Positions 36,908-47,644 are shown, counted from the stretch's first letter. The stretch: DNA of 64,000 nucleotides from Sulfuricella sp. (GCA_023266195.1 JAHFRP010000002.1:218779-282778), one strand, 5' to 3'. The notes: a model not told the origin generated them from the letters alone. Numbers and translations are program-made.

Positions 36908-37267
36908 TTACATGGTGTGGGTCGGGCGTGTGGTTTTGCTGCCGCCGAGCAGCCCCTCGATTTTGTTGCGGGCGGAAATGCCGCTTTCGTTGTCGCTGAA
37001 TTGCACGCCAACCCCCTGCACTTTGTTGCCCTGCGCGCCTTCCGGGGTGATCCAGGCGACGCGGCCGGCCACCGGCAGCTTGTTGGGGTCGTCCATCAGG
37101 GTGAGCAGCATGAAAACCTCATCGCCCAGGCGATAGGCGCGGTTGGTCGGAATAAAGATGCCGCCGCCTTTCAGGTAGGGCATATAGGCGGCGTAAAGCG
37201 CGGATTTTTCCTTGATGCTCAGGGAAAGCACGCCTGGGCGCGGTGCGGCGGCGGTGGTATCAGACAT
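36908..37267 (-). CDS. pilZ: PilZ-domain protein (type IV pilus assembly PilZ-like)
   Basis: This 119-aa protein carries a PilZ domain through most of its length: GVLSLSIKEKSALYAAYMPY, GGGIFIPTNRAYRLGDEVFM, GRVAWITPEGAQGNKVQGVG and VQFSD. Like the true PilZ of type IV pili, it lacks the canonical N-terminal RxxxR c-di-GMP-binding motif in the visible sequence, so it may work by protein contact instead. It overlaps holB by 8 bp; the holB-pilZ-tatD order is common in proteobacteria. Confidence 0.9.
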   Translation of the reverse strand: MSDTTAAAPRPGVLSLSIKEKSALYAAYMPYLKGGGIFIPTNRAYRLGDEVFMLLTLMDDPNKLPVAGRVAWITPEGAQGNKVQGVGVQFSDNESGISARNKIEGLLGGSKTTRPTHTM

Positions 37268-38303
37268 GTGCAGATTCCTGACGGTTCGCGGTTTGCCAAT
37301 AGGAAAGCAGCAATTGCTCCAGCACCAGCCGCGGGTTCAACGGGTGTTGCAGCGTTCGTTGCGCGGCCGATAATTCGTGCTGAAACTTGAACAATTCTAT
37401 CAAGCTGACGGTTTTTGCCAAGCGGACGGTTTCCGGAGAAGGTTCCGCCTGGTATCGCGCCTGGCCAGTCAAGCCGAGACTCGCCAAATCATACACCCAT
37501 TGCTGCAACCATTGCAGCATCCAGGCCAGTCCCAGCTTCTCGCCCTGCTCGGCCAGGGCGAGCGGATCCATCGCACGCGGCGCGGCAAGTTGGGCAAATA
37601 CCTGGCTTCGCTTCGCCTGATGGTCCGCGTCGCTCAATTGCAGCGCGGCCAGCGGCGCATAGCCCGATTGCGCCAGGAACGAGCCCGCATCCGCCAGCCC
37701 CTGTTCGTGCAGCCAGAGCATGGCCTCTTTACGGTCGGGCGACGGGGCATTGACCTTCCGGCAGCGGCTGCGCACCGTGGGCAGAAGGCGTTGGGGTTGG
37801 TGGGACACCAGGATGAACAACGTGCCGGCCGGGGGCTCCTCAAGCGTTTTCAGCAAGGCGTTGGCGGCCTGGGCGTTCATCGCCTCTGCCGGATGGATCA
37901 GAATGATGCGCGGACCGTTGCGGTGCGTGGTCAGATTGACAAAATCGGCCAGTTCGCGAACCTGGGCCACGATAATGTATTTGCTGGCTTTCTTGTCGGC
38001 CGGTTTGCCTTGATCGGCCGCCGCTCCGGCCGGCTCGGTGGACTCGTCTTGCGCTTCGGGGGCAAGCAGGCGGAAATCGGGATGCCCCCCCGCCATGAAC
38101 CAGCCGCACGACGTGCATTGCCCGCATGGTTCGCCGGAGGCCATGGGGGCGTCGCATAGCAGGGCCTGCGAGAGCACCGAAGCGAACCGATGCTTCCCGA
38201 TGCCATCCTTGCCTTGCAGCAGCAAGGCATTGGGCAGCTGCGCCCGCGCCGAGATCAGCTGCCGCAAAAGATTGCGCTGCCAAGGATAAACATTATTATT
38301 CAT
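37260..38303 (-). CDS. holB: DNA polymerase III delta' subunit
   Basis: This 347-aa clamp-loader subunit of the replicative polymerase contains a P-loop ([14 protein letters not shown], about residues 28-41), a zinc site with CDAP then CGQCTSC (about 50-66), a Walker-B-like segment [20 protein letters not shown] and the LEEPP and arginine-finger TVRSRCRK elements. An Ala/Gln/Lys-rich insertion (about 85-108) separates the zinc region from the core. It overlaps tmk by 4 bp and pilZ by 8 bp. Confidence 0.94.
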   Translation of the reverse strand: MNNNVYPWQRNLLRQLISARAQLPNALLLQGKDGIGKHRFASVLSQALLCDAPMASGEPCGQCTSCGWFMAGGHPDFRLLAPEAQDESTEPAGAAADQGKPADKKASKYIIVAQVRELADFVNLTTHRNGPRIILIHPAEAMNAQAANALLKTLEEPPAGTLFILVSHQPQRLLPTVRSRCRKVNAPSPDRKEAMLWLHEQGLADAGSFLAQSGYAPLAALQLSDADHQAKRSQVFAQLAAPRAMDPLALAEQGEKLGLAWMLQWLQQWVYDLASLGLTGQARYQAEPSPETVRLAKTVSLIELFKFQHELSAAQRTLQHPLNPRLVLEQLLLSYWQTANRQESAHV

Positions 38304-38920
38304 AATGATGAAATTATATTTTCAAGCTCTACCTGAATTTCTTCGATGGTGCGCCCGCTGTCGATTACCCGTATCCGCTGCGGAAATTGCGCCGCCCTCT
38401 TCAAGTAAGCCTGCTTCACCCGCTGGAAAAAATCCTGCTTTTCCAGTTCGAACCGGTCGAGCGAAGTGTTTTGTGCCAGACGCTGCCGGCTGATTTCAAG
38501 CGGCACGTCGAACAGCAGCGTCAGGTCCGGCTGCAAGTCCTTCTGCACCCATTGCTCCAGAATTTGCAGCCGGGCTTCGTCCAACCCCCGGCCGCCGCCC
38601 TGGTAAGCGAAACTGGCATCGGTGAAGCGGTCCGAAACAACCCAGGTGCCTTGCGCAAGCGCCGGCAGGATGACTTTATCCAGGTGCTCGCGCCGGGCCG
38701 CGAACATCAGCAGCGCCTCGGTCTCCAGGTGCATGGCCTGATGCAGCAGCATCTCGCGCAGCGCCTCCCCCAGGGGCGTGCCGCCGGGTTCGCGGGTGAG
38801 CAGAACCTGCTTGCCCTGGCTGCGCAAACGCTCCGCCAGCCAGTTCAGATGGGTGCTTTTGCCTGCCCCATCGACCCCCTCAAGGGTAATAAACCTCGCA
38901 TTATTTTGTATAATATTCAT
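38300..38920 (-). CDS. tmk: Thymidylate kinase
   Basis: This 206-aa enzyme phosphorylates dTMP to dTDP for DNA synthesis. Motifs: P-loop [11 protein letters not shown] (about residues 14-24), [18 protein letters not shown], the DR(F/Y) loop [18 protein letters not shown] and the LID region near [20 protein letters not shown]. Length is typical. It lies 13 bp after mltG and overlaps holB by 4 bp, an order (pabC-mltG-tmk-holB) seen across many proteobacteria. Confidence 0.95.
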   Translation of the reverse strand: MNIIQNNARFITLEGVDGAGKSTHLNWLAERLRSQGKQVLLTREPGGTPLGEALREMLLHQAMHLETEALLMFAARREHLDKVILPALAQGTWVVSDRFTDASFAYQGGGRGLDEARLQILEQWVQKDLQPDLTLLFDVPLEISRQRLAQNTSLDRFELEKQDFFQRVKQAYLKRAAQFPQRIRVIDSGRTIEEIQVELENIISSL

Positions 38921-38933
38921 TATATTGCGACAA

Positions 38934-39947
38934 TTAGTTGATCTTATTTCTGCGAATGGTTCTGAGGTAGCTATTCACGGCCTGGTTATGCTCATCCAGG
39001 CTGCGTGAAAAATGATGCGTGCCATCGCCTCTGCTCACGAAATACAGCGCCTGCGTATCCGCCGGATGCAATGCCGCCTGGATCGAAGCCCAACCCGGCA
39101 TGGCGATGGGCCCTGGCGGCAGTCCGGCGCGGGTGTAGGTATTGTAAGCATTATCGGTCGTCAGATTTTTCTTGTGCAGGTTGCCGTCGTATTCGTCGCC
39201 CAGCCCGTAAATGACCGTCGGATCGGTTTGCAGGCGCATCCCGATGCGCAACCGGTTAAGGAAAACCGCGGCGATCATCGGCCGCTCACTCGCTCGGCCG
39301 GTTTCTTTTTCGACGATGGACGCCATGATCAACGCCTCGTAAGGCGTGGCATACGGCAGATTCGGCGCGCGCCCCCGCCAAGCTTCGGCCAGCCGCTGCC
39401 CCATGATTTGGTGGGCGCGCTTCAGCAATGACAAGTCGCTCATCCCGTTGCTGAAATAATAGGTGTCGGGAAAAAACAGACCTTCGGCGCTGTCTTCCTG
39501 CATGCCCAGGCGTTTCATCAAATCCCGTTCGCTCACACCGGCGGTTTCGTGCCGAACCGCCGGATGATCGTCCAGCGCTTTGCGCATCTGTTTGAAGGTC
39601 CAGCCTTCGATGAACACCATTTCGCTTTGGCTGACGTCGCCCAAAGTAATTTTGCGAACCAATTGAAGCGCAGTGATCTCGCGATCAAGTTCGTAATTGC
39701 CCGCCTTGATTTCGCCTTCCTTGCCAAACAGCTTAACCAGCGCGATAAAACTCCAGGGTTCCGTCAGCAAGTTTTCCGTGCGGAACTGCTTGGCGACGCT
39801 GCGCAGGCTGCTGCCATGTTTGAGCGTGAATTCATAGGGCGTCTGCGGCAAATGCACCGGCGTATAGGCGAAATAGCCCAGCCAGCCCGCTGCAAGAGCG
39901 GCCAGTAGCGCGAGTGCGCCAAGGGTGTGTTTAATGAGTCCGATCAT
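38934..39947 (-). CDS. mltG: Endolytic peptidoglycan transglycosylase MltG
   Basis: This 337-aa inner-membrane-anchored lytic transglycosylase cuts nascent glycan strands. A single TM helix (about residues 8-27) precedes a LysM-like region ([20 protein letters not shown]) and the YceG catalytic domain. The catalytic Glu is in [13 protein letters not shown] (about residues 212-223), with [27 protein letters not shown] and [15 protein letters not shown] following as in the family. Its start overlaps pabC by 17 bp. Confidence 0.95.
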   Translation of the reverse strand: MIGLIKHTLGALALLAALAAGWLGYFAYTPVHLPQTPYEFTLKHGSSLRSVAKQFRTENLLTEPWSFIALVKLFGKEGEIKAGNYELDREITALQLVRKITLGDVSQSEMVFIEGWTFKQMRKALDDHPAVRHETAGVSERDLMKRLGMQEDSAEGLFFPDTYYFSNGMSDLSLLKRAHQIMGQRLAEAWRGRAPNLPYATPYEALIMASIVEKETGRASERPMIAAVFLNRLRIGMRLQTDPTVIYGLGDEYDGNLHKKNLTTDNAYNTYTRAGLPPGPIAMPGWASIQAALHPADTQALYFVSRGDGTHHFSRSLDEHNQAVNSYLRTIRRNKIN

Positions 39948-40746
39948 CCAGCAATTTCCTCAATCGCGTTGCCAGACTGCCGCTCCGCCACATTTTCCCG
40001 GCCAGTTCCCTGACCTGCCACGCGCCGATCACGCTGTTGCACAGGACGACCTCGTCGGCCTCATGCAATTCGGCAAGCGACAGGTTTTCGACTTTTGCCG
40101 TCAAGCCCAGCTCCCCGGCCAGCGCCATGATGCGCGCCCGCTGCACGCCGGCCACGCCGCAACGGCCAAGGTCCGGGGTGAGCAGCGTCGTTCCCTGTAA
40201 TATCAATAAATTGGACATGGTTCCTTCGATAACGTTGCCGTCCATATCGAGCAGCAGCCCTTCGGCAATCGCCGGATCCGTCCATTCCCGCCGCGCCAAC
40301 ACGTTTTCCAGACGGTTGAGATGCTTGATTCCGGCCAGCCGGGGCTGTATCGCCAGACGGGTGGAGCACAGGTGCATTTTGATGCCATCGTCAAACCAGC
40401 TCGCCGGATGTTGCGGCAGCGGCCCCGTCGTCAAAATGCGCGTCGGCTCTGCGCCCGGTGAGACGGCATAGCCGCGAACGCCCTCGCCTCGCGTCACGAT
40501 GATTTTCAGCACGCAGTCGGGGCTCGCCTCGATCACCCGCCCCACTTCCTCGGTCAGGCATTGTTCCGGCGGGCTTTCGATGCCGAGTGCGGCGCAGTCC
40601 GCGCCTAGCTTGTCATAATGCAGTTGCCAGCACAACGGCCGGCCCGCCCGCACCGGCAGCGTGCGGAACACCCCGTCGCCATACGTCAGCCCCCGGTCGA
40701 ACACGCGGATGGACTCGGTCGGCGATCCATTGACCAGCACCATCAC
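39931..40746 (-). CDS. pabC: Aminodeoxychorismate lyase
   Basis: This 271-aa PLP enzyme (class IV aminotransferase fold) releases pyruvate from aminodeoxychorismate to give p-aminobenzoate for folate. Visible hallmarks are RVFDRGLTYGDGVFRTL near the N-terminus, the PLP-binding Lys in LAGIKHLNRLENVLAR (about residues 138-153), and DGNVIEGTMSNLLIL. It overlaps pabB by 4 bp and mltG by 17 bp, so p-aminobenzoate genes are coupled to each other and to mltG. Confidence 0.94.
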   Translation of the reverse strand: MMVLVNGSPTESIRVFDRGLTYGDGVFRTLPVRAGRPLCWQLHYDKLGADCAALGIESPPEQCLTEEVGRVIEASPDCVLKIIVTRGEGVRGYAVSPGAEPTRILTTGPLPQHPASWFDDGIKMHLCSTRLAIQPRLAGIKHLNRLENVLARREWTDPAIAEGLLLDMDGNVIEGTMSNLLILQGTTLLTPDLGRCGVAGVQRARIMALAGELGLTAKVENLSLAELHEADEVVLCNSVIGAWQVRELAGKMWRSGSLATRLRKLLDDRTH

Positions 40747-42056
40747 ACCCCCAGCACCCGGAGCAGCCCCTTGGCCTTGGCGCGGGTCTCCGCAAGCTCG
40801 CGCATGGGCTCCGAATCGGCGACGATTCCGGCGCCGGCCTTGAAGGTGAGTTCATTGCCTTCGAGCATGAAGCTGCGGATCAGGATATTGAGATCCATGC
40901 TGCCGTCGAGGTTGAGGTAGCCCATGCTGCCAGTATAAGCGCGGCGCGGCGTGGCTTCGAGCTCCTCGATGATCTGCATGGTGCGCACCTTGGGACAGCC
41001 GGTGATGGTGCCGCCGGGAAACAGGGCGCGCAGGATTTCGGTCGGCGAGGTGTTTTCGCGCAGGCGCCCGCGCACCCCCGACTCGATATGGTGGACGTGC
41101 GTATAGCTGGTTACCGCCATCAACTCATCCACTTCGACGCTGCCCGGCTCGCACACCCGCCCGAGGTCGTTGCGTTCGAGGTCAACCAGCATGATGTGTT
41201 CGGCGCGCTCCTTCTGGCTGGCGATCAGCTCGCGGCGCAGCCGATCGTCGTCTTCGGGCGACGGCACTCGCGGATGCGTGCCGGCGATGGGCCGGGTCTC
41301 GATCATGCCGTCGCGCACCCGCACCAGTCTTTCCGGCGAGGAACTGATGATCTGGCGGCCGTCGAAGTCGGCAATCCCGGAAAATGGGGCGGGGTTTTTC
41401 TCGCGCAAGCCGGCATACACATCCGTGGCCCGGTTGTCGCCGGCGATTTTTGCGCGCCACCGACGGGCAAGATTGACCTGGAACACGTCGCCGTCCCGGA
41501 TATAGCGCTTGATCCGCTCCACCCCGTCCAGAAAGACCTGGTCGCCTTCTTCCTCAAGCGTTTCCAATTTTACCGGCTGGGGGGCGAATGCAGCCGGCGC
41601 GTTCAGATCGGCGCGCAAGGGCTCCAAAAGGTGGGCGGAGGATTCTTCCGCAAACAGGAAAGTCCGGCTGTCCGCCCTGTCGACCATCACGGCGGCGGGT
41701 ATGCGCACCAGCGCCGCCAGGGGGAACCCTTTTTTCAGCGGCTTTGGCGTAACGGCGGGTTCCAGCTGATGCAGCAGCTCGTAGCCGAGATAGACAAACC
41801 AGCCGCCATGGAACGGCAGGCCGGATTCGGCGCATCCCGTTGAATGTCGGCTTTTTTCCCATTCTTCGTCCAGCGCCGCAAGAAATGGCTTCTCTTGTCC
41901 GGCGAGGTCTTCCAGCAGGATTTTCCGTTGAGGGAACGCGAAGAGGATGTCCCACCCGCCGCATCCCAATGTTTGCAGCAGGAAAGGATAACGCTGCGGG
42001 TTCGCCGCATGGAGGCTTAGCAGGTCGGGCGCGCCGGGGAGCTGGATGACGGGCAC
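40743..42056 (-). CDS. pabB: Aminodeoxychorismate synthase component I
   Basis: This 437-aa chorismate-binding enzyme makes aminodeoxychorismate with ammonia from a glutaminase partner, which is not in the window. Family motifs: GDVFQVNLARRW, SSSPERLVRVRDG, ETRPIAGTHPR, ERAEHIMLVDLERNDLGRV and FPGGTITGCPKVRTMQIIEE. The PIAGT sequence is noteworthy because E. coli PabB has PIKGT with a catalytic Lys while TrpE has PIAGT. Context (4-bp overlap with pabC) still favours PabB. Anthranilate synthase activity cannot be excluded from sequence. Confidence 0.87.
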   Translation of the reverse strand: MPVIQLPGAPDLLSLHAANPQRYPFLLQTLGCGGWDILFAFPQRKILLEDLAGQEKPFLAALDEEWEKSRHSTGCAESGLPFHGGWFVYLGYELLHQLEPAVTPKPLKKGFPLAALVRIPAAVMVDRADSRTFLFAEESSAHLLEPLRADLNAPAAFAPQPVKLETLEEEGDQVFLDGVERIKRYIRDGDVFQVNLARRWRAKIAGDNRATDVYAGLREKNPAPFSGIADFDGRQIISSSPERLVRVRDGMIETRPIAGTHPRVPSPEDDDRLRRELIASQKERAEHIMLVDLERNDLGRVCEPGSVEVDELMAVTSYTHVHHIESGVRGRLRENTSPTEILRALFPGGTITGCPKVRTMQIIEELEATPRRAYTGSMGYLNLDGSMDLNILIRSFMLEGNELTFKAGAGIVADSEPMRELAETRAKAKGLLRVLGV

Positions 42057-42075
42057 AGCCTGCTATGGCCGCAGA

Positions 42076-43314
42076 TCAGATCTTGCGGAACACCAGAGTG
42101 CCGTTGGTGCCGCCAAATCCGAAGGAATTGGAAATTGCCGCGCCGATTTTCATTTCACGTGCCGCGTTCGGGACATAGTCCAGATCGCATTCCGGATCCT
42201 GCTCGAAAATATTGATCGTCGGCGGAGAAATCTGATGATGGACGCTCAATGCCGAAAACACCGCTTCCACGCCGCCTGCCGCACCCAGCAGATGGCCGGT
42301 CATGGATTTGGTCGAATTGACTGCGAGTTTCCCGGCGTGATCGCCGAAACACAACTTCATCGCCTTGGTCTCGGCAAGATCGCCCAAGGGCGTCGAGGTG
42401 CCATGGGCGTTGATGTAATCGACCTGATCGGGCGCGATGCCGGCATTGCGCAGGGCATTAGCCATGCAGCGCGCAGCGCCGCTGCCGTCTTCGCATGGGG
42501 CGGTCATGTGGTTGGCGTCGGCGCTCATGCCAAAACCGGGCAATTCCGCGTAAATCCTGGCGCCACGGGCCTTGGCATGCTCGTATTCTTCAAGCACCAG
42601 CACGCCTGCGCCCTCGCCCAACACGAAGCCATCCCGGCCGGTGTCCCATGGACGGCTCGCGGTTTCCGGATCGTCGTTGCGCGTGCTCAGGGCGCGTGCC
42701 GACGCAAAGCCGCCGATCGCCAACGGGGTCACGGTGGATTCCGCCCCCCCGGCAATCATGATGTCGGCATCGCCGTATTCGATCATGCGGGCGGAATCGC
42801 CGATGCAGTGCGTCGCCGTGGAGCAGGCCGTGACCATGGCCAGGTTCGGGCCTTTCAGGCCAAACATGATGGACAGGTTGCCCGAGATCATGTTGATGAT
42901 CGTGCCCGGAATAAAGAACGGGGAAATCTTGCGCGCCCCGCCTTCCAGGTAGGTGTCGTGCGTATCCTCGATCATCGGCAAACCGCCGATGCCGGAGCCG
43001 ATATTGACGCCGATGCGCTCGGCGTTTTCCGGGGTAACCACAAAGCCCGAATCCTTGATCGCATCTATGCCGGCGGCAAGGCCGTAATGGATGAAAATAT
43101 CCATGCGGCGCGCATCCTTGGCCGACAGGTATTGGGTAACGTCAAAACCCTTCACCTCGCCGGCGATCTGGGAAGCGAAGGTAGACGCATCGAACCGGGT
43201 TATCCGGGAAATCCCGGATTTACCCGCAAGGATATTCGACCAGGCTTGCTCGACAGTATTGCCGACAGGCGAAATAATGCCCAGTCCGGTGATGACCACT
43301 CTGCGTTTAGACAA
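42076..43314 (-). CDS. fabF: Beta-ketoacyl-ACP synthase II
   Basis: This 412-aa condensing enzyme elongates acyl-ACP with malonyl-ACP in type II fatty acid synthesis. The Cys-His-His triad is visible: nucleophile in [15 protein letters not shown] (about residue 163), His in [13 protein letters not shown] and His in [15 protein letters not shown], with the closing [11 protein letters not shown]. Length is typical of FabF. It follows acpP by 56 bp, the usual acpP-fabF arrangement, and precedes pabB by 19 bp. Confidence 0.96.
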   Translation of the reverse strand: MSKRRVVITGLGIISPVGNTVEQAWSNILAGKSGISRITRFDASTFASQIAGEVKGFDVTQYLSAKDARRMDIFIHYGLAAGIDAIKDSGFVVTPENAERIGVNIGSGIGGLPMIEDTHDTYLEGGARKISPFFIPGTIINMISGNLSIMFGLKGPNLAMVTACSTATHCIGDSARMIEYGDADIMIAGGAESTVTPLAIGGFASARALSTRNDDPETASRPWDTGRDGFVLGEGAGVLVLEEYEHAKARGARIYAELPGFGMSADANHMTAPCEDGSGAARCMANALRNAGIAPDQVDYINAHGTSTPLGDLAETKAMKLCFGDHAGKLAVNSTKSMTGHLLGAAGGVEAVFSALSVHHQISPPTINIFEQDPECDLDYVPNAAREMKIGAAISNSFGFGGTNGTLVFRKI

Positions 43315-43370
43315 GACGGGCTCCAGCTGACGATATTTTGGATTTAGTGATTACGGGCGGGAGAAAAACT

Positions 43371-43607
43371 TTAGTTCAGGTGGCTATTGATGTAATCAAC
43401 GGCTTGCTTGACGGTAGTGATTTTTTCGGCATCTTCGTCAGGAATCTCGCAATTGAATTCTTCTTCCAGAGCCATGACCAGCTCGACGGTGTCCAGTGAA
43501 TCGGCGCCCAGGTCATCGACGAAGGAGGATTCGATCTTTACTTCGGCTTCGTTCACGCCCAGTTGTTCAGCAACGATTTTCTTGACGCGTTGTTCGATGT
43601 TTTCCAT
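43371..43607 (-). CDS. acpP: Acyl carrier protein
   Basis: This 78-aa acidic four-helix carrier is the cofactor-bearing hub of fatty acid synthesis. The phosphopantetheine attachment site is Ser37 in [18 protein letters not shown]. The N-terminus ([20 protein letters not shown]) and C-terminus are those of ordinary AcpP. It sits between fabG and fabF as in most proteobacteria, and the 87-bp gap to fabG leaves room for its own promoter. Confidence 0.97.
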   Translation of the reverse strand: MENIEQRVKKIVAEQLGVNEAEVKIESSFVDDLGADSLDTVELVMALEEEFNCEIPDEDAEKITTVKQAVDYINSHLN

Positions 43608-43694
43608 CTAAGTACCCTCTCTTGATCGCTATAAAAAAAGCTCACGCATTTTACCAAAGAATGCCTGCTTCACCAAACGGCAAAGCCTGCCCAA

Positions 43695-44435
43695 TCAAAT
43701 CATGACCATGCCGCCGTTGACATGCAGCGTTGTGCCGGTGATATAGCCGGCCTGGGGAGAAGCCAGGAACGCGACCGCGGCGGCGATGTCGTCCACCGTG
43801 CCCAGCCGTCCGGCGGGAATATTGCCAAGCAACGATTCGCGCTGTGTATCGCTCAGGGCGCGGGTCATGTCCGTATCGATGAAGCCGGGCGCCACGCAGT
43901 TCACGGTGATATTGCGGCTGCCGACTTCGCGCGCCAGCGACTTGCTGAAACCGATGATGCCGGCCTTGGCCGCGGCATAGTTGGCCTGCCCGGCGTTACC
44001 CATCACGCCGACGATCGACGCGATATTGACGATGCGACCGTGGCGCGCCTTCATCATAGCGCGCAAAACGGCCTGGCTCAAACGGAAAACGGACTTCAGA
44101 TTGGTATCCATGATGTCGTCCCATTCTTCTTCCTTCATCCGCATCAACAAGTTGTCGCGCGTAATGCCGGCATTGTTGACCAGAATGGAAATCTCGCCGA
44201 ATTGGGTGCGGATCGCTTGCAACGCCTGCTCGATCTGGCCCGGTTCGTTGACGTTCATGGCCAGCCCCGCCCCCTTGATGCCAGCCTGGGCCAGGTAGGC
44301 GCCGATGTTGTCGGCGCCGGACTGGCTGGTGGCGGTGCCGACCACCACGGCACCCTGTTTGCCGAGTTCCAGTGCGACGGCCTGGCCGATGCCGCGGCTG
44401 GCACCGGTAACCAACGCGATTTGTCCGTTCAGCAT
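43695..44435 (-). CDS. fabG: 3-oxoacyl-ACP reductase
   Basis: This 246-aa NADPH-dependent SDR reduces beta-ketoacyl-ACP. The nucleotide-binding motif VTGASRGIGQAVALELG is at about residues 10-26, the NNAG motif is present (LVNNAGITRDNLLMRMK), and the catalytic Ser and YxxxK appear in NIASIVGVMGNAGQANYAAAK. The C-terminus GYITGTTLHVNGGMVM is typical. AAAGGG lies just upstream of the ATG, and fabD ends 14 bp before it. Confidence 0.96.
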   Translation of the reverse strand: MLNGQIALVTGASRGIGQAVALELGKQGAVVVGTATSQSGADNIGAYLAQAGIKGAGLAMNVNEPGQIEQALQAIRTQFGEISILVNNAGITRDNLLMRMKEEEWDDIMDTNLKSVFRLSQAVLRAMMKARHGRIVNIASIVGVMGNAGQANYAAAKAGIIGFSKSLAREVGSRNITVNCVAPGFIDTDMTRALSDTQRESLLGNIPAGRLGTVDDIAAAVAFLASPQAGYITGTTLHVNGGMVMI

Positions 44436-44449
44436 TTTTTTCCCTTTAT

Positions 44450-45379
44450 TTATTTCAGCGTTTCCATCGCCAGGCGCAAGGCCGCTTCATCGGCCAGCGC
44501 AAAAGCCTGCATGCTGCCGTCGATGCGTTTGTTCAGGCCGGCCAGCACTTTGCCGGGGCCGCACTCGGCGAGCGCGGCAATTCCTTGACCGGCGAGGCTC
44601 TTGACGGTATCCACCCATCGGACCGGGCTGTAAAGCTGGCGCGCAAGCGCGTCCTTGATCGCCCCTTCATCGGTGTGGCTTTGAACGTCGGCATTGTGTA
44701 TGACCGGAATCTGCGGAGATTGAAACGCGATGGATTGCAGCCGCTGCGCCAAGGCTTCCGCCGCCGTGCGCATCAGGGCGCAATGGGATGGAACGCTGAC
44801 CGGCAAGGGCAAGGCACGCTTCGCGCCCTTTTCCTTGGCCAGAGCCATGCCGCGCTCCACCGCGCTTTTATGGCCGGCGATCACGACCTGGCCGGGCGAG
44901 TTGAAATTGACCGCCTCCAGCACTTCGCCCTGCGCCGCTTCGGCACAGACCGCGCGCACGGTGTCGTCGTCGATCCCGAGGATGGCCGCCATGCCGCCCA
45001 CGCCCTCCTCCACCGCTTCCTGCATGGCCTGGGCACGAAGGCGCACCAGCGGCAGCGCATCGGCAAACGACAGGACGCCGGCAGCGACCAGCGCGCTATA
45101 CTCCCCCAGACTGTGGCCGGCCAGCACGGCGGGTTTGGCGCCGTTCAGCGCGTTCCAGGCGCGAAAAACCGCAACGCCGGCAGTCAGCATCAGCGGCTGG
45201 GTGTTGACGGTGAGATTCAGCGCCTCGGCGTCGCCGCCGGCAACCATTCCCCATAGATCCTGCCGGAGAATGTCGCCGGCTTCCGCGAACGTGTCGCGCA
45301 CGACGGGAAGGCTGTCGAAACCTTGCATCATGCCGACCGATTGTGACCCCTGCCCCGGAAAAACGAATGCGAATTTCAT
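44450..45379 (-). CDS. fabD: Malonyl-CoA:ACP transacylase
   Basis: This 309-aa enzyme transfers malonyl groups to ACP. It opens with FAFVFPGQGSQSVGMMQGF, has the nucleophile Ser in LAGHSLGEYSALVAAG (about residue 92), an Arg in LVRLRAQAMQ, and the His in VSVPSHCALM (about 201). Length matches family members. It lies in the fabH-fabD-fabG order, 29 bp after fabH. Confidence 0.96.
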   Translation of the reverse strand: MKFAFVFPGQGSQSVGMMQGFDSLPVVRDTFAEAGDILRQDLWGMVAGGDAEALNLTVNTQPLMLTAGVAVFRAWNALNGAKPAVLAGHSLGEYSALVAAGVLSFADALPLVRLRAQAMQEAVEEGVGGMAAILGIDDDTVRAVCAEAAQGEVLEAVNFNSPGQVVIAGHKSAVERGMALAKEKGAKRALPLPVSVPSHCALMRTAAEALAQRLQSIAFQSPQIPVIHNADVQSHTDEGAIKDALARQLYSPVRWVDTVKSLAGQGIAALAECGPGKVLAGLNKRIDGSMQAFALADEAALRLAMETLK

Positions 45380-45408
45380 TGTTCGACCTTTATTATTTCT
45401 TTATTGCC

Positions 45409-46368
45409 CTACCACTTGACCAGCACCGAACCCCAGGTGAAGCCGCCGCCGATGCCTTCCATCAGGAGGGTGTCGCCGGCCTTGATGCGGCCGTCGCGGA
45501 CGGCGACGTCGAGCGCCAGGGGAATCGACGCAGCAGACGTATTGCCGTGCTTGTCCACGGTGACGACCACGTTGTCCATGCTCATCCCCAGTTTCTTGGC
45601 GGTGGCCTGGATGATGCGGATATTCGCCTGGTGCGGCACCAGCCAGGTAATGTCGGATTTCTGCATGTTATTGGCCGCCAGCGTTTCTTCCACGATCGAA
45701 TCCAGCACGCCGACGGCGAACTTGAACACGCCGGAACCGTCCATCATCACGAAAGGATTGCCCTGGACCTTGCCGCCGGCCATGCAGGCCGGCGCGGCCA
45801 GCAGATCGCCGTAGCTGCCGTCGGCATGCAGATGGGTGGAAACGATGCCGGGCTTGTCGTCGGCTTTCAGCACCACCGCCCCGGCGCCATCGCCGAACAG
45901 GATGCAGGTTCCGCGGTCGTTCCAATCCATGATACGGGAAAAGCTTTCCGCCCCGACCACTAGAGCGCATTTGCTCTGGCCGCCGCGGATGAACTGGTCG
46001 GCCGTAGCCACGGCATACACGAAGCCGCCGCAAACCGCCTGGAGGTCGAAAGCGGGCCCGCCGCTCTTGATGCCGAGCTTGCCCTGGAGAATGCAGGCGG
46101 TGCTGGGGAAAATGTAGTCCGGCGTGGTAGTGGCGACGATAATCAGATCGATGCTCTGCGGGTCCACGCCGGCCATTTCGATTGCCCGTTGGGCCGCGCG
46201 GAACGCCAGATCGCTGGTTGCCTCGTTTTCCGCGGCGATATGGCGCTCGCGGATGCCGGTTCGCGCCACGATCCACTCGTCGGAGGTATCGACCATCTGC
46301 GCCAGATCGTGATTGGTCAGGATTTTTTCCGGCAGGTAGCTGCCGGTGCCGATTATGCGGGAATGCAT
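45409..46368 (-). CDS. fabH: Beta-ketoacyl-ACP synthase III
   Basis: This 319-aa enzyme initiates fatty acid synthesis by condensing acetyl-CoA with malonyl-ACP. The nucleophile Cys is in [20 protein letters not shown] (about residue 112), His in [20 protein letters not shown] and Asn in [17 protein letters not shown]. The active-site text VCGGF replaces the more common ACAGF but keeps the Cys. It begins at ATG 46368, overlapping the plsX stop by one base (TGATG). Confidence 0.96.
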   Translation of the reverse strand: MHSRIIGTGSYLPEKILTNHDLAQMVDTSDEWIVARTGIRERHIAAENEATSDLAFRAAQRAIEMAGVDPQSIDLIIVATTTPDYIFPSTACILQGKLGIKSGGPAFDLQAVCGGFVYAVATADQFIRGGQSKCALVVGAESFSRIMDWNDRGTCILFGDGAGAVVLKADDKPGIVSTHLHADGSYGDLLAAPACMAGGKVQGNPFVMMDGSGVFKFAVGVLDSIVEETLAANNMQKSDITWLVPHQANIRIIQATAKKLGMSMDNVVVTVDKHGNTSAASIPLALDVAVRDGRIKAGDTLLMEGIGGGFTWGSVLVKW

Positions 46369-47384
46369 CAGACTTTTCCTTCGTTCAGCAAGGCCATCTG
46401 TTCGTTGATCCGGCGCAGCACGCCGTTGCGCACCTCTTCGACGGCACGCCCGATCGCGAACTGGAAAGCGAAATTATCCGCCGAACCATGGCTCTTCACC
46501 ACCACGCCCTGCAAGCCAAGAAGGCTCGCGCCGTTGTAGCGCCGATGATCCATCCGTTTCTTGAAGGCGCCCAGTACCGGGTAGGCCAGCAGGCCGGCAA
46601 GCCTGGTCAGCCAGTTGCGTTTGAATTCGTTACGCAGGAAAGTCGCCATCATTTGCGCCAGTCCTTCCGACGCCTTCAGCGCGACGTTGCCGACGAAACC
46701 GTCGCAAACCACTACATCCGTCGTTCCCCGGCAAATGTCGTCGCCCTCCACATTGCCGTGGAAGTTGAGGTGGCTTTGGCGCAGCAACTCGGCGGTTTGT
46801 TTCACCACCTCGTTGCCCTTGATATCTTCTTCGCCGATATTGAGCAGGCCGACGGTCGGGTTTTCCTTGTGTTCCACCGCGGAAACGAGCATTGCGCCCA
46901 TGATCCCGAACTGGAGCAGTTGTTTGGCGGAGCAATCCACGTTGGCGCCCAGGTCGAGAACATGGGTATGGCCGTTCAATGTGGGGATCATGCCCGCAAT
47001 CGCAGGCCGCTCGATTCCCGGCAGCATTTTCAGGACGAAGCGGGAAATCGCCATCAATGCGCCGGTATTGCCGGCGCTGACGCATGCGTTGGCCTCGCCC
47101 GTTTTGACCAGATTGATGGCGACCCGCATGGACGAATCTTTTTTGTTGCGCAGAACCAGCGCGGGCTGATCGTCCATCGTCACCACCTCGCTGGCATGGT
47201 GAACGCGCAGGCGAGCGCCGACGGCGGCCTTGTGGACACGCAGTTCGGCCTCGATGACGTCGCTGAGGCCGACCAGCACGATATTGACTTCGGCATCCCG
47301 CTCCAGAAATTCCAGCGCAGCGGGCACGGTGACATGCGGGCCATGATCGCCGCCCATGGCGTCGATCGCAACGGTAATATCCAT
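46368..47384 (-). CDS. plsX: Phosphate acyltransferase PlsX
   Basis: This 338-aa peripheral membrane enzyme makes acyl-phosphate from acyl-ACP for phospholipid synthesis. It begins [20 protein letters not shown] and shows [55 protein letters not shown] and [16 protein letters not shown], all family patterns. The order rpmF-plsX-fabH is the canonical one linking phospholipid and fatty acid synthesis. Confidence 0.96.
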   Translation of the reverse strand: MDITVAIDAMGGDHGPHVTVPAALEFLERDAEVNIVLVGLSDVIEAELRVHKAAVGARLRVHHASEVVTMDDQPALVLRNKKDSSMRVAINLVKTGEANACVSAGNTGALMAISRFVLKMLPGIERPAIAGMIPTLNGHTHVLDLGANVDCSAKQLLQFGIMGAMLVSAVEHKENPTVGLLNIGEEDIKGNEVVKQTAELLRQSHLNFHGNVEGDDICRGTTDVVVCDGFVGNVALKASEGLAQMMATFLRNEFKRNWLTRLAGLLAYPVLGAFKKRMDHRRYNGASLLGLQGVVVKSHGSADNFAFQFAIGRAVEEVRNGVLRRINEQMALLNEGKV

Positions 47385-47442
47385 TACCAGGCAATCAGCC
47401 TATGCAAACCTTCCTTACCGGACGACACGCGATAACGCCTGA

Positions 47443-47622
47443 TTACTCGCCTTTGGCGGGTGCGACCTTCTTGCCGCGGTAGAAACCGCTCGGGCTGACA
47501 TGGTGGCGCAGATGCACTTCGCCGGTGGTCGGCTCGGTGGCCAAGGCCGGAGCGGCCAGGAAGTCGTGCGCGCGGTGCATGCCACGCTTGGAAGGGGATT
47601 TTTTGTTCTGTTGAACAGCCAT
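47443..47622 (-). CDS. rpmF: 50S ribosomal protein L32
   Basis: A 59-residue frame reads [20 protein letters not shown] at its start, the L32 signature, and ends [17 protein letters not shown]. The CxxC pairs of zinc-type L32 are absent, so this is the zinc-free form. A Shine-Dalgarno AAGGAG lies 5-6 nt before the ATG. It is 22 bp after yceD and 58 bp before plsX, as expected. Confidence 0.97.
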   Translation of the reverse strand: MAVQQNKKSPSKRGMHRAHDFLAAPALATEPTTGEVHLRHHVSPSGFYRGKKVAPAKGE

Positions 47623-47644
47623 GATTAAACTCCTTAGTAATTTC

